A stretch of DNA of 64,000 nucleotides from Gracilaria vermiculophylla (GCA_019155205.2 JAHNZQ020000277.1:627861-691860), one strand, 5' to 3'; shown: positions 10,637-21,898, numbered from the stretch's first letter. Numbers and translations are program-made. Notes: generated from the letters alone by a model not told the origin.

Positions 10637-12163
10637 ATGATAGGACCCAAGATCGTCCTCGGTCACGATGACGTGCGAGCCATCGTCGCCGACTGCGGAG
10701 CCTACAATATTCGAATCGGCCCGTCCGCAAATGACGCTCCCTACGCCATCATTCCCAGCGCGGTCGGTCTGGAGCACAACAAACACGATGTACAAATGAG
10801 CGACGACATCCCAATCAGAGGCGCTCCCGATTCCAAAGAGCGCGCGAGATACATCGCGGGTGACGCGCTGTTGAACGCGCCAAAGCGATTTCGCCATATA
10901 TTCCCCTTGAGCAATCCGTCCACGAAAAATGAGATCAACTGGGATGGGTTAGAAGCATGCTGGAGATCCGCTCTGAATGCGCTGCAACTTAAGCCTGATG
11001 TCCCCTTTCTTATCGTCGAACCAACCAGGATGTGGAACCTCCAACAACGCAAACAAGCATTGGAGCGAGCGTTTGAGGGGCTCTCCGTGCCGTCGTCCTT
11101 TATCGCGAGAGGCAGTGCCATGGCCGCGTTTGCCTCCGCAAGAACATCAGCCTGCGTCTTGGACCTTGGCCACGCCAACTCGTGTGCGATACCAGTGATT
11201 GATGGTTACGCCATGCAAAAGAAAATCTTCACCTCCGATGTTGGTGGCAGGTTTTTGACCAATGCGTTGCACGATTGGGCTCAACAGGTTCTGGATTCTC
11301 GGCTCAACTATGACGGAACGGAAAGACGACTCAAGCGTTTGAGAGATGATGACCCAAAGAAGATTGACTGGATTCGAGCACCGCACGAAATTCAAAAGGA
11401 ACTGCTCGAGTGGGATGGGCAGAAAAGAAAATACAAAGTAAGAGATCTGTCTAACGAGGGCGTTCTCCGTAACGTTACGGGCATGCAACGTGCGTTTTAT
11501 CGCCTGCGGATACTGGATGAAATGAAGGCTTCAACGTTCCGTGTCTCTCAGACTAGAACGGGCGAGAACGGAAGTGTCAAGGATGGGGACAGGAATACTT
11601 CCAACGACAGCAAACCTAAGGACGGAAAGGACTCCATCACAAAAGACGCAAGTGAAAAGGAACTGGAATCAAAATCCACCAAGGAAGGCAAAGACGGAAG
11701 ATCAAAAGACAAGGGTTCGAACGAAAGAAGTACAGAGTATTGTTTGCCGGATGGAAACGTGTTGGATCTGGAAGAGAACAATGGCATGTCCATCCCGGAC
11801 CTCTTGTTCAGAACAGACCCCGATCCTGCCAAAGGAATGACAAGCGTTTCTGATCTGGCTTTCCAAGCCATAAGTGCGTGTGATGTAGATTCAAGACGTG
11901 ATTTGTTCAACAGCCTGGTCGTCACCGGAGGAACCAGTCTTATACCAGGGCTTGTCGAACGCGTGACGAGAGAAGTCGCGATATTAACCCCACAAGCATA
12001 TAAATTGAAAGTTTACGCACCGCAAAGCTATATAGAACGAACTTGTGCGTCCTGGATTGGAGGCTCGATTATTTCCAGTTTGGGTACGTTTCAACAGGCA
12101 TGGATTAGTAAGGCGGAGTATGAAGAACACGGCGCAATGATTGCCACAAGGAAGTGCCCGTGA
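10637..12163 (+). CDS. ARP4: Actin-related protein 4 (ARP4/BAF53-like)
   Basis: A 508-residue actin-fold protein. The N-terminus has the ARP4 pattern of a GHDDVRAIVADCG-like strand, the middle has VLDLGHANSC and DVGGRFLTNAL, and the C-terminus ends with SWIGGSIISSLGTFQQAW followed by SKAEYEEHGA and RKCP, which is diagnostic of ARP4. ARP4 is a nuclear subunit of INO80, SWR1 and NuA4 complexes. An insertion at about 305-375, rich in Lys, Asp, Glu and Ser, makes it longer than actin. The ATG at 10637 begins the conserved strand a few residues in, so the start is well placed. Confidence 0.9.
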   Translation: MIGPKIVLGHDDVRAIVADCGAYNIRIGPSANDAPYAIIPSAVGLEHNKHDVQMSDDIPIRGAPDSKERARYIAGDALLNAPKRFRHIFPLSNPSTKNEINWDGLEACWRSALNALQLKPDVPFLIVEPTRMWNLQQRKQALERAFEGLSVPSSFIARGSAMAAFASARTSACVLDLGHANSCAIPVIDGYAMQKKIFTSDVGGRFLTNALHDWAQQVLDSRLNYDGTERRLKRLRDDDPKKIDWIRAPHEIQKELLEWDGQKRKYKVRDLSNEGVLRNVTGMQRAFYRLRILDEMKASTFRVSQTRTGENGSVKDGDRNTSNDSKPKDGKDSITKDASEKELESKSTKEGKDGRSKDKGSNERSTEYCLPDGNVLDLEENNGMSIPDLLFRTDPDPAKGMTSVSDLAFQAISACDVDSRRDLFNSLVVTGGTSLIPGLVERVTREVAILTPQAYKLKVYAPQSYIERTCASWIGGSIISSLGTFQQAWISKAEYEEHGAMIATRKCP

Positions 12164-15100
12164 TTGCAAACGTTATGAACGAAGGTGGCGGCTTGAATCA
12201 TGTTCAACCACCAAAGAACTTTTTCATGTTGTCATGACTCATGGCTTTCAAGCGTTTCACTTTTATCCAGTTCTTACTGTTAATTTCAATTCATTGCCGT
12301 CAGTCCTTTGCCTTCAAAATCACTCGTGCATGTGGGAGACATGATGTTAGTCGTAAGTTGTTTAATAGCGCGACAACTGTTCTAGATTTTACAGGCCAGC
12401 GTTCGACAGAATCAGGATGCACACTCCCACCCGTTTTTCAAGACATACAAGAAAGCTCATATGTGAAAACACTCTCTCCAAAGAAGCATGAAGAATATTT
12501 CAGATGGCCCTTTTTTATCACTCCAACAGCCATTCATGTTGAACAAGGTCGGATTTGTTAAAATCATTGGGTAAGAATCTCTTGTATCTTTTTTTTCGTC
12601 GCCGTTGGGAAGCCATCCTCAGTCTGAATAACATGGAAATTTTATTCACGGATCGGAGAAAAGCATACGACGTGAAGGAGAACTTCAGGTGCCCCACACG
12701 CGTTGAGAAATAAGGATTTCAGACCTCAACATGATCACTGTCTTTCTTCATAGTCATGAAATTGCGCAACGCATTATCTCACGAGTGTTCGAGCATGTTC
12801 GTATGAGCGAACATGAGCGAATTGCCGCCCTGGCTACTACATAGTAAACTCTGTCGAACAAACTCATGTTGCTTCTTCTTTCATCTCTTGCGTATTCAAA
12901 TGTGTACTCTGATTTTCTGGGCGCGAGGGGTTTCCCGAAATCCATCAGTCTATGACTTCTTTACATATACTAATCATAGACTGCACGACTTTGCTTGCAA
13001 CTAGTAGATGTTATAGTTCAGATATGCCTTTGACCCCATGTTGTTTCATTACTGACGGTTATTGCTCTTGTCCCTCTATTAATCTCTTCATTCATCTTCA
13101 GTATTTCGCCAGCAGAGGCGCATATCACGACAAAGGTCATCACGTTACCACAAATGGTTCTCGCATGTATCACGTCAGCCGCCCAAACATCCAGGAGAAA
13201 TGTTCAAAAAACCCGACCCTCAAAGACGACTCCGGGTATATGAACCAATCCGTAGCCTTCTACAATTGTCCAATCTTAGCGAAATATTCCATGGCAATCT
13301 CTATGTGAAACCTAAAAGAAGCACTCTCTCTTGCGCCACGGAAGACGTCGCCTCAGACGAAACATTCAGGTCTGATTGGGGTAGGATATCCCTCGGATGA
13401 CCAGCGCGAAACCAATTGATTGCCTGCAGCTAAACAAAGGCATTTCAGTGACGTATTTTCAATAATGGCAAGGGCAGCCGGTGAACCGACAGATGTGTGG
13501 TTGTATGCAGCAACCTTTCCAGTTCATTTCGCTGATACTCGCGATTTCCTTCTCTCAAGTTGCTCCACGAAAGATTTCTACTTTTCATTGTGGTCATCAA
13601 AGAGTAATCGAGCTGCTCTAGCGCTCAGTACCTTGACTTTTTGTACATTTTCCCTCACATTATACAGTGGGTAATCCTTTTTTTCGTTCTCTGTGCGATA
13701 CGACTGGCAGCTGAGTTCGGAAAAGTCCAACAGAAATCTTCTGAGTCCAACTGATTCTCCGTAGGATGTGTATTCTTCGGCGTCGGAACGTATGCAATGA
13801 CCCGTTATTAAAGTTGACAAGTTCTTGTATTTGCAAACATTAATTTGGTATATCATCTACCTGAGATTTTGTTCTTTCTTCTTTTCCATTTGTAAGCGTT
13901 CTGCTCTAATTCTCAGCACAACAGAGACCTGTCCTACAGAAAATTATCTTTCCCCATAAAGATCATAATATTGTTCGATAATTCCAATACAAGTTGTTTG
14001 ACTGACTTTCGATTATGTTTCCTCAGACTTTCTACGAATTTTTGTCGGTTCGCACCTGTCAGTGGGAAGCGCAGCTCAAAAAGATCCAACAAGAGCAAGA
14101 CGTATTCGTCATAGTCCAGGAATCCAAAGCTCTTTGGTCTCTCGGAATCACTCGAGTGTGGAAGGCAACACGGACAGTCCCAAAAATGATGCTGTGGTGA
14201 GTACCGTAAAGGAACAAAGCCGAGAAGCACTCTTTTGGGAGCTCGGAATTTCTCGAGGTTACGTAAAACCAAGCACAACGTGTATCAACGCTAAAAGGAT
14301 ATGATTCTTTTCCGTATACCTCTCTTTTTCTGCATCATGGCGGTAATGGTGGAATGAATATAAATCGTATGTCTGATTCCTTCATAGTGCTAATGGTGTG
14401 GGTATAAACTTGACTACATGTCACCATGCACCAACACCTGCCACTGTCACAATCTCGAGAGGGACCGTTATGATGAAGATTTTGTTTCAATTGCATTCGA
14501 TTGTTGTATATAAGCAATAATATCAAGGCATGCAATACCGACGAGATGACGTTGGTCCCTCACCGTGGATGGCATGTGATATGATCAGCAGCAATTCCGG
14601 GGGAAGACATGGAATGCTGGGTCAGTGAAAGGGAGTAGAACAGTGAAAAAAGAAGAACAAGTGGTCGATGGGTCTCTGCTTTCTTCCGCCAACCGCCAGC
14701 ATTAGTCGCCTCTAACCATGTCCACATGTTGTAAGTGTCTGCTGTCAATCTTGCTGCATGAATCGCCCAGTTTCAAGCGCGACGCTACGGGAACGTTTTA
14801 TAGATGAACTAACGGACTATGTGCGTTCTTGTTCGTTTGTTTTTCGTGGAATACTTTGCGAACGCGGAGCAGATTCGACTGAAAAATGCGGGGTGATAGG
14901 AAGTTCCGACCTTCCACGGGGGCACGGGGACCTTCCGTCCGAGGAGCGGTTGGGAGGCGGATGCTTTGAATGAAGTGGAGTGGGGACAAAGGCGCCCTGC
15001 TTGGACGTCGTGGTGGTTAGACAGCGATGCGCGCGGCGGCGATGGCGATAACTAGCTCCAAGAGCGCTGCTGTGCAGTCGCGGGAGCCATGTTGTTGAAA

Positions 15101-15807
15101 CTTCACATGTGACGCGTCTCGGCAAGTGTGCAGCGAAGAAAACACTTTGCCAATTGGTGTAAGGGCCTAAGAGCGGAGTCGACGGTGAGCGTTCCAGCCG
15201 GTGCGGATCTGGCGATGAGTCACAGTGGGTCCAGACGCCTCCAACGCGGCGATTGTGTTTCTCACCAAAATGGGTCGCTGTTGACCACTGTCCACCCGCT
15301 GTTGCGCGTGGACGGGGAGGGGGGAGCGGACGGAGATGCAGAGGTGGGAGGTAAGCAACGGGAACGCTGCCACGGGGACAACAGCCTTGTGTGGGTGTGT
15401 CGAGAAGATAGGGATCGAGGGGCGTCGCAAGTGAGGGTTCCTTCCGGGCCACTCTCACGGGCCGTTTGGACTGCGGGTCACCCACCCACCCAACTATCAA
15501 CATTCAGAAACGAGACCAAGGTGGCTCGAGGTGCTGGACGCATGCTGGACGCGTGCCAGCCGATGATGCTCAAGCGCCGAACACCGGGCCACGTGTGCGA
15601 CCAGCCGCGCCGAGCGAGCATCGGCAGACAATCCCGACTCCCCTTTCGCGCAGAAACAGCAGCTGTAAAAATAAAAGCGGCGCCAAAACTGCCGCTGCTC
15701 GTCAAGATCACTTACCAAGGGTATCGTTTCAGCGCGCCACCACCTTCAGCTATCTTCAAACCCTGGTCCTCCGGCCGCCGCCGTACGGTGCGCCCAGCTC
15801 CGTCTCC
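12164..15807. other. Gene-poor 3.6 kb between ARP4 and the SET-domain gene
   Basis: Apart from the possible secreted protein at 12241-12561 I find no supported gene. Several 60-120 codon frames lie at 12813-13674 and 14015-14304 but have no recognisable features. The 14800-15800 part is open on both strands with low-complexity translation. The last part must include the promoter of the SET-domain gene. Confidence 0.4.
12241..12561 (+). CDS. Possible small secreted protein, family unknown
   Basis: A 106-codon frame starting with ATG 78 bases after the ARP4 stop. Its first 25 residues look like a secretory signal: basic MAFKR, a hydrophobic core FTFIQFLLLISI, and a plausible cleavage site after QSFA. 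The remainder is hydrophilic with several cysteines. A strong donor-like GTAAGT at 12353 and an acceptor-like AG at 12393-12394 would remove 42 bases in frame, so splicing is possible. I recognise no family. It could also be chance. Confidence 0.3.
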   Translation: MAFKRFTFIQFLLLISIHCRQSFAFKITRACGRHDVSRKLFNSATTVLDFTGQRSTESGCTLPPVFQDIQESSYVKTLSPKKHEEYFRWPFFITPTAIHVEQGRIC

Positions 15808-18800
15808 ATGGGACCCTCTGTCCACAGAGCCGCCACCTTCCCCGCACCCCCCGCACCCCCCGCACCCCCCCCTCCCTCCTCTCCTTCGCCCCCTCTCAAG
15901 CTGCCTGCGCCCACGAATGTCGTTGCCGTCATGCAACCCGAAACCCCGCTTCCCCAACCGCCGACTCTCCCGTTCGCGCCGCCCGCTGCACCCGAGACAT
16001 CGCGCCCCGCGCACGCTTCCTTCTCGCGTGTCAAGGGATCAAAGCGCCACCGCCTCACCACAGACATCATCTCAGTCTCAAAGAGGCTCAAGACGCCCTC
16101 CGAGCAACGCGACAAGCTTGCGCCGCACGCCGCGCCGCATTCCGTTCGGTGCACATTTTGCTCGCTGCCGGCCGACATTCCAGAATGCGAGGGCAAGCTC
16201 TTCGGCCCTTTTCGCACTCGGCCCAAGTCTGCGGATCCGCAGCACTCTATCTACGCCCATCGCAACTGTGCCTTGTGGGCGCCGGAGGTGTTTTTCGACG
16301 ACGCCGGCAAGTTGATGGACGTGCAGATTGCCCATACTCGCGCGCGCAAGAGGAAGTGCATGTTCTGCGCTGGCTATGGAGCCTCTCTCGCATGCTCTTT
16401 TCGCGGCGCGGTCTGTTGCCGCCCCATGCATTTTCGCTGCGCACTACGAGGGGGGGCCAGCCTCAGACATGGATACCAAGTCTTTTGCCCTAAGCACGCC
16501 AAATTTTCGCAAGACGGCAAACAACCACCTCCCTACCCCGGAACCTTTTTGGAGAGAACACCCATCGTCGAGGAGTTGATCACTCCTGGTCACGGCTGCT
16601 CAATGTGCAAGCAAGATTCATATGATATTGACCGCGGCGCCATTCTCACGTGTGCAAGGTGTTCGACGCGCTATCATTCAAAGTGCGTCATCCCTGGCAT
16701 CGAAGTTGACTGCACCTTTTCAGCTCTCTCTTGGGCTGGCCTATTTTATTGTAAGAAATGTATGTGTTGTTCGAAATGTAACACCGAGGTCGACTCGCAT
16801 ATCTATTCCGCAGACCTTGAGGATGAAAATGAAGTGAGCGACAGCGTTTTGTGCGTTGCTTGCCACCATGTCGCTATGCACATCGATTGCTTGCCGAAGG
16901 GGGCTATTCCGGGACTATGGCGATGTGACTCATGTCGCGTCTGCCGTCATTGTCATGTGTACAACATTCCATTCGATAGATGGAGTGAGCGGTACAAGGC
17001 GTGCCCAGATTGTGTCGCTGAGATTAGAAATGGCGGTGTAGTATGCCCGGTGTGCGAAAAAGTGTATCGGGAGGGTGAAAACTTACCAATGATACAGTGT
17101 GATTACTGCGATAAGTGGATTCACGCAGATACCTGTGGACGTATGAGTACCAAGAGGTTTGAGAAGATGGGCAACAGTAAAGACCGCTATCGTTGTCCTA
17201 TTTGCACCACAGAGAAGCGGAAGCGGGACCAAGAGAAGCGTCGCCTTAGCAATACGTCCACAGACCGCCTGCAAAATGCTACCAAACTTCAAGCGACGAG
17301 TCTGGACTTGACTACCATTTTAAAGCAAATTCTTGTGGATGAAGAAGATGGCATGTGTTTTAGCATTGTTACCAAAGCATCGAACCATACTAGTGAAGTG
17401 TTGCGAATATGTGAACTGCTTGGGTTTGGGTCTGATATCTGCCGCCATTGTTGTTCTAAAGGAGAGGAGCGTTCGCTGATATACTGCACAGATTGCGGAG
17501 AATGTTATCACAAATATTGCAGCGACCATTTGTCGGAGTCAAGTTATCTTGGCAAAAGAAAAGGGTTTAGGGGGCAGCGGGCGTTTTTCGAGACAAACAA
17601 AGAAACATCCTTGGGTAAACTTGGAGCAGATGCCTCTCCATGGCGATGTATTCGCTGTGAAGGATTTGTTAATCTTGATGCAGATACAAACACTATTGAA
17701 TCTACAAAACCTCGAAACGGCGTCGTGTCCAAAACAATAATTCCCAAAGTTATTGACGCCTCGGCTGTCTCAAACTTAGTCAAACCCACTGGGTTGAACA
17801 AACCATGGGTTAGAGGTTTCAAGAATGGTAACATAAGGAGATTCCGCCCTTCATCTGCGAAGAAAGAAGAAGAATCGCTAATGTATGAGCCGCTGACATG
17901 GGCTGACTCGAGGAAATGTTGTTTGTGTGGCCGTGAAGAGATGGCTACTGCTGCCGAGGGTAGATTAATTCCATGGGGAAGCAGCACTGTATCAGACTCA
18001 TCCCATGTTTGGATTCACATAGGTTGTGCAATGTGGTCAAATGGGGTGACGTTACATGGCTCAACAGCGAACTCGAATGTGACATTATTGGGCTTACGAA
18101 AGAACATTGTCTCTCAGGCCCGGAGAACAACCTGTATTCGATGTTTCAAGAATGGAGCCTCACTCCAATGCGGCGCCCCGGGTTGCATGAATACGTATCA
18201 CCTATCATGCGCGCAAGATGTTGGTTTATCGTGTACTTTGATTACGACGACACTACCGGGGAGAATAGTCAAAGGGGAGGCCATTGGTCATTCCAGCGTA
18301 ATACAGCATCTACTTGTCTTCTGTCCATCTCATTTCAATTTTCCGGCGAAAGAAGGGCATCAGCAGCATTCTCTAGGCGATTGCGTGTTTCACATTACCA
18401 AAGACCGAGTCATGAAGGTTCTAGACAGACAGGGGTACGAGCCTGATTCAACACCCCCTCGGAAGAAACCACTCTCCGCAGACAGAATGTTGAGTGTCCG
18501 GATTGGTTCCTTAACAGTATTGAAATTTGGACAACTTCTTCCAGAAGTCAACGAATTCATAGTCAGGTCATGTCTAGTTCCGTTGGGTTACTGTGCTGCC
18601 AGACTATTCTGGTCCATCGTGAATCCGGGGCAACGATGTGTCTACTTCCTAGAAGTGTGCGGACACCCCCAGTCTGGCCCTCAATTTGTCATTCGCTGCA
18701 GTGATGCCTTGCACTGGAGGGCAGAATCGCGATGCCCTGACAAGGCGTGGTCGCAAGTCATCCGGTTGTTGAAAAAGACGAGAAAGAAAGCAGGCATGAC

Positions 18801-19725
18801 TGATCCTTCCCACCTATCAATCCGAACTAGTGGATTGGAGGCGTTTGGTCTACAGAATTGCATTCCAGTTGTCACTCATATTGAATCCCTACCCATGGCA
18901 TCAATGTTCAACGGAAGATACAATCATAAGCGAGTTGTTACCCACAAAAACAGTGAGATCATCTTCTACAATTCTCTTTCCAAGAAATTTGCACCAGTCA
19001 GAGTGCTAATGAATAAGTCAGGATCTGCGCGCTCGGAAGGGTACTTGCCGAAAAGAGTTATTGAAGAGATGAAGGTGAAGGATGCGATGCCGTCGTATGA
19101 AAACGCCAGAACGGGAGCGGCGTTTCAACTACAAGTGGCTCGGGATGTTTTCAACAGAAAGGAGAAACCAAGTGACGGCACCAAACAGCGTTTGAGAGCG
19201 AAATGTAGTGCTCCCGGGGGGACGAGAAACGCAAAAACAAAGGCCACTCCGCATCTTCCCGTTGCGACAGAGTATCAAGGAATAGCTGAGTCATCGAAGC
19301 TCAGAACAATCGTGTTGCGGTCAAATATTGATGGATGGGGCGTTTTTGCAACCAGGGATATTCCAGCAGGAGAGATGATTATTGAGTATGTCGGTGAAAT
19401 CATCAGACCGTCTCTGTCGGATGTCAGAGAAACAAAGTACGGGGATAAAGGTATCGGTTGTTATATGTTTGAGATCGTTCCAGGAGAAATTGTGGATGCG
19501 ACAATGTGCGGAAATGCCGCACGATACATTAATCATAGTTGCGCCCCGAACTGTTACTCAAAGACAATTGAGATCGACAAAGGAAAACACGTTGTCGTAA
19601 TCATTGCCAAGAGAAGGATTCAAAGAGGAGAAGAACTGTCGTATGACTACAAGTTTCCATTCGATGATTCCGACAAGGTCAAGTGCGGCTGTGGAACCGA
19701 TCAGTGCAGAGGATTCATGAACTAA
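15808..19725 (+). CDS. Trithorax/MLL/ATX-type histone H3K4 methyltransferase
   Basis: A 1305-residue nuclear protein with the full MLL/ATX layout. A Pro-rich N-terminus precedes an extended PHD finger (about 112-230), several further PHD-type Cys4-His-Cys3 fingers (about 260-470 and 543-620), a second extended PHD (about 700-850), FYRN and FYRC segments (about 893-1040), a SET domain (about 1163-1288) and a post-SET cysteine cluster (CGCGTDQC) at the C-terminus. The SET domain carries GWGVFA, the substrate and cofactor motif RYINHSCAPNC and ELSYDYKF, so it should be active. These enzymes methylate histone H3 lysine 4 at promoters. The frame is open upstream to 15466 but with no ATG before 15808, which has a good context (tctccatgg). 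No intron is needed. Confidence 0.94.
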   Translation: MGPSVHRAATFPAPPAPPAPPPPSSPSPPLKLPAPTNVVAVMQPETPLPQPPTLPFAPPAAPETSRPAHASFSRVKGSKRHRLTTDIISVSKRLKTPSEQRDKLAPHAAPHSVRCTFCSLPADIPECEGKLFGPFRTRPKSADPQHSIYAHRNCALWAPEVFFDDAGKLMDVQIAHTRARKRKCMFCAGYGASLACSFRGAVCCRPMHFRCALRGGASLRHGYQVFCPKHAKFSQDGKQPPPYPGTFLERTPIVEELITPGHGCSMCKQDSYDIDRGAILTCARCSTRYHSKCVIPGIEVDCTFSALSWAGLFYCKKCMCCSKCNTEVDSHIYSADLEDENEVSDSVLCVACHHVAMHIDCLPKGAIPGLWRCDSCRVCRHCHVYNIPFDRWSERYKACPDCVAEIRNGGVVCPVCEKVYREGENLPMIQCDYCDKWIHADTCGRMSTKRFEKMGNSKDRYRCPICTTEKRKRDQEKRRLSNTSTDRLQNATKLQATSLDLTTILKQILVDEEDGMCFSIVTKASNHTSEVLRICELLGFGSDICRHCCSKGEERSLIYCTDCGECYHKYCSDHLSESSYLGKRKGFRGQRAFFETNKETSLGKLGADASPWRCIRCEGFVNLDADTNTIESTKPRNGVVSKTIIPKVIDASAVSNLVKPTGLNKPWVRGFKNGNIRRFRPSSAKKEEESLMYEPLTWADSRKCCLCGREEMATAAEGRLIPWGSSTVSDSSHVWIHIGCAMWSNGVTLHGSTANSNVTLLGLRKNIVSQARRTTCIRCFKNGASLQCGAPGCMNTYHLSCAQDVGLSCTLITTTLPGRIVKGEAIGHSSVIQHLLVFCPSHFNFPAKEGHQQHSLGDCVFHITKDRVMKVLDRQGYEPDSTPPRKKPLSADRMLSVRIGSLTVLKFGQLLPEVNEFIVRSCLVPLGYCAARLFWSIVNPGQRCVYFLEVCGHPQSGPQFVIRCSDALHWRAESRCPDKAWSQVIRLLKKTRKKAGMTDPSHLSIRTSGLEAFGLQNCIPVVTHIESLPMASMFNGRYNHKRVVTHKNSEIIFYNSLSKKFAPVRVLMNKSGSARSEGYLPKRVIEEMKVKDAMPSYENARTGAAFQLQVARDVFNRKEKPSDGTKQRLRAKCSAPGGTRNAKTKATPHLPVATEYQGIAESSKLRTIVLRSNIDGWGVFATRDIPAGEMIIEYVGEIIRPSLSDVRETKYGDKGIGCYMFEIVPGEIVDATMCGNAARYINHSCAPNCYSKTIEIDKGKHVVVIIAKRRIQRGEELSYDYKFPFDDSDKVKCGCGTDQCRGFMN

Positions 19726-20131
19726 CATTTCTAACCAAAACGGCCTTTCTAACATGCGCAACTAAGTTTCACTACACAATTCTTGAGTTGAGAACTGCGT
19801 CGTTTTTGAAGCCGCACGGAAGGCCGAAGTTCAGCTCATTGTGATTCATCTTCCGCAGATGGAGAGCTTTCACTATCCACTCGAGCACTGCTGGTTCTGG
19901 AGAGTGCTTCGAGCAAACAAGTTGTCCCTTTACAGACATGACAAAGAATGTGTGTAAAAAGCTGCATGTATATATATTTCTGACAACATATATACACACA
20001 TGTATAATATATATGTATATTTTGTATACGATATGTAGGATTGTGTGTGTCGTCGAAAGCAACCAAGACAAAAAAAGCGCAAGTGCTGGTGGTGCGCAAT
20101 GACCACTGAGAGTTGTATCTTGCTGTACAAG
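19726..20131. other. Convergent 3' spacer with AT-rich tract
   Basis: The spacer separates two converging genes and should hold both 3' ends. Bases 19966-20036 are rich in TATATA and CATATATAC words and may serve in 3'-end formation. No gene seen. Confidence 0.4.
19966..20036. repeat. AT-rich alternating tract
   Basis: Alternating TATATA/CATATATAC words in the spacer between two converging genes. It may act in 3'-end formation or be a simple-sequence tract. Confidence 0.6.
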
Positions 20132-21898
20132 CTATGTATCCCCCCATTTCTGATCATCTTGTATAGCAAGCGCAACGGCTCCTGTGTCCTCGAGGTCATC
20201 GAAACCCATATGATTAAGCTGACTGAAACTAAAAGTTCGATCTCCCATCGTGCCGAGCGAATTGCTGGCCGTCATGGTCTGACCTGCGGCTACGGCGGCA
20301 TTTCCCGCGGCATCCACAGCCCTTAGAGCAGCTAACACCTTGTCATCGGTGGTGTCCAATCCAAGCAATCTATCTGTGCTTGGGGACTCTCTCATCACGG
20401 TGGGAATGCCGCTAAGGAGGGAAAGAATACTGTTGGAGCGAGTGACACCCTTACCAGTCTGCATTACAAACGAGTTGGAGCTAGACATTATTTCAGCATT
20501 CTTCGACAAATCAGCGAGAACTGAGTTTGAACTACCGTTTCGCCGCAGTGCCGGTGGCTTGCACGCACTTGGTCCTGCCTCATCTCCGGCCATGGCACGC
20601 ATCCAAGTCCGTAAGTTAGCAATACTACCACCGCTTTCCTTGAGGGATGCCTTTTGATCATGGACAGTGCGCTGTTCAGAGTGAATCTGAGACCTCAATG
20701 GAACTGTGACAGATTCAGACTTGACGGACTTGCCTTTCTGTGAATCTGATTCGGGCGGCGATGCAGAGGACGATGGCGGTGGAGGCAGAGTGGATGATGA
20801 CTGAGTTGGTGTCCCTGGGTTTCGACCTATAAGAGTCGGAGACTGTTTGGTGGCCGATGGCTTGGCGCGCTTCCGAGGACTACGGCGGGGTGCGGATGGT
20901 GGCGGCCTTTTCGAAGATTTTGAAGGGACTGCTTTGGTAGAAGGGGCAGGGGTTTCCTGGTCCACTGTGGTTTTGGGAGTGGGAGCCGACACAGCTGGTG
21001 AGTGACTAACTGCAGGGGTGGACAGTTCTTGTTTCGCAGGCAATGGAGATGGACCAAGCCCAGACGAGGGAGAGGAAGGGAGCGGCTCTGAGCAGAATTG
21101 CAGTGGCGGGGCTGCATCTGCGGGCAAAGCGGGGGCAATGGGCGAGGAGTGTTTTGCGGAAAGAGTTGGCAGCTGGGGATTACTGATTACCGGAGTGTGG
21201 TCACTGTTGGTGTTTGGAGTACTGGAAACACTGTTGTTGAGCGAATTGGAATGACTAATCGAATTGTTCTGTTCCTGCTGTTCGACGGATTCAGACTTGA
21301 CGGTGGGGCCATTCGCTTTGGAGGAAGAAGGCTTCTGTGAGCTTTTGCGATCATTGGCGGCTTTTGCACGTTCGCGTTCAATGCGAAGGTAGTACTTCTG
21401 AGCGTGGGTGCGCACTTGGGTGGCATTTCGGGTTCCGACGTGACGAGCAATGGACTTGATATCCTTTTGTCCAAAGAGACGGAGGCCCTCAAGGAAGCGT
21501 TCATGCTCGTCTGCGGTCCAGTAGCGTGAGCTGGTCTTCTTGGCGTCTTCCTGTGTTGCCTGTTGGTGAGCGGGGGGAGGGGAAGGTGAGGGATGGGAGG
21601 AATCGACAAGAGGGTTGTGCGAGGCGCGAAGGCGCATAAGCTCCATCTGAGTGGATGCGAGCTCTGCCTCGAGAGTTCTGATGCGACGATGCTGCTCGAT
21701 GAGCAGGGCTTGGGCGGTAAATTGGCCCTCCATGTAGGTGAGCTGGGGGACGAACGGCTGAGGGGAAAGGTCCGGCGGCTTGTACGGAAGGGCTTGGGGA
21801 GCTGCGAACGGGTAGACGAAGGCTGCCGGCGGCGCGGCCGGCGGCACCGGCGGCGCGGAAGAGGAAGACGGCGGCGGCTGCGGCGGACGACCGGCCAT
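20132..21898 (-). CDS. Single-MYB (SHAQKYF-class) transcription factor
   Basis: A 588-residue protein. After a Pro/Ala-rich N-terminus there is a short coiled coil (about 60-95) and then one MYB repeat at about 119-175. It starts RYWTADEHERFLEGL and ends with THAQKYYLRIERER, the SHAQKYF signature with T and final Y. The rest is Ser/Pro/Thr-rich and basic, with SSKRPPPSAPRRSPRKRAK as a likely nuclear signal. Plant and protist relatives bind GATA-like elements and act in circadian, light or stress control. I start at the ATG at 21898; the open frame continues to 22141 into the neighbour's promoter. It is head-to-head with the Deg protease gene, 279 bases apart. Confidence 0.85.
   Translation of the reverse strand: MAGRPPQPPPSSSSAPPVPPAAPPAAFVYPFAAPQALPYKPPDLSPQPFVPQLTYMEGQFTAQALLIEQHRRIRTLEAELASTQMELMRLRASHNPLVDSSHPSPSPPPAHQQATQEDAKKTSSRYWTADEHERFLEGLRLFGQKDIKSIARHVGTRNATQVRTHAQKYYLRIERERAKAANDRKSSQKPSSSKANGPTVKSESVEQQEQNNSISHSNSLNNSVSSTPNTNSDHTPVISNPQLPTLSAKHSSPIAPALPADAAPPLQFCSEPLPSSPSSGLGPSPLPAKQELSTPAVSHSPAVSAPTPKTTVDQETPAPSTKAVPSKSSKRPPPSAPRRSPRKRAKPSATKQSPTLIGRNPGTPTQSSSTLPPPPSSSASPPESDSQKGKSVKSESVTVPLRSQIHSEQRTVHDQKASLKESGGSIANLRTWMRAMAGDEAGPSACKPPALRRNGSSNSVLADLSKNAEIMSSSNSFVMQTGKGVTRSNSILSLLSGIPTVMRESPSTDRLLGLDTTDDKVLAALRAVDAAGNAAVAAGQTMTASNSLGTMGDRTFSFSQLNHMGFDDLEDTGAVALAIQDDQKWGDT

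Noticed and set aside
13112..13400. Resemblance of a short frame (RGAYHDKG) to the LPMO start (RGAYHAQDKCG)
   Set aside because: Only six to eight residues agree, with no histidine start, signal peptide or downstream match; most likely chance.
15128..16315. 395-codon frame overlapping the start of the SET-domain gene
   Set aside because: It overlaps the MLL-type gene in another frame, including its first zinc finger, and has no domain.
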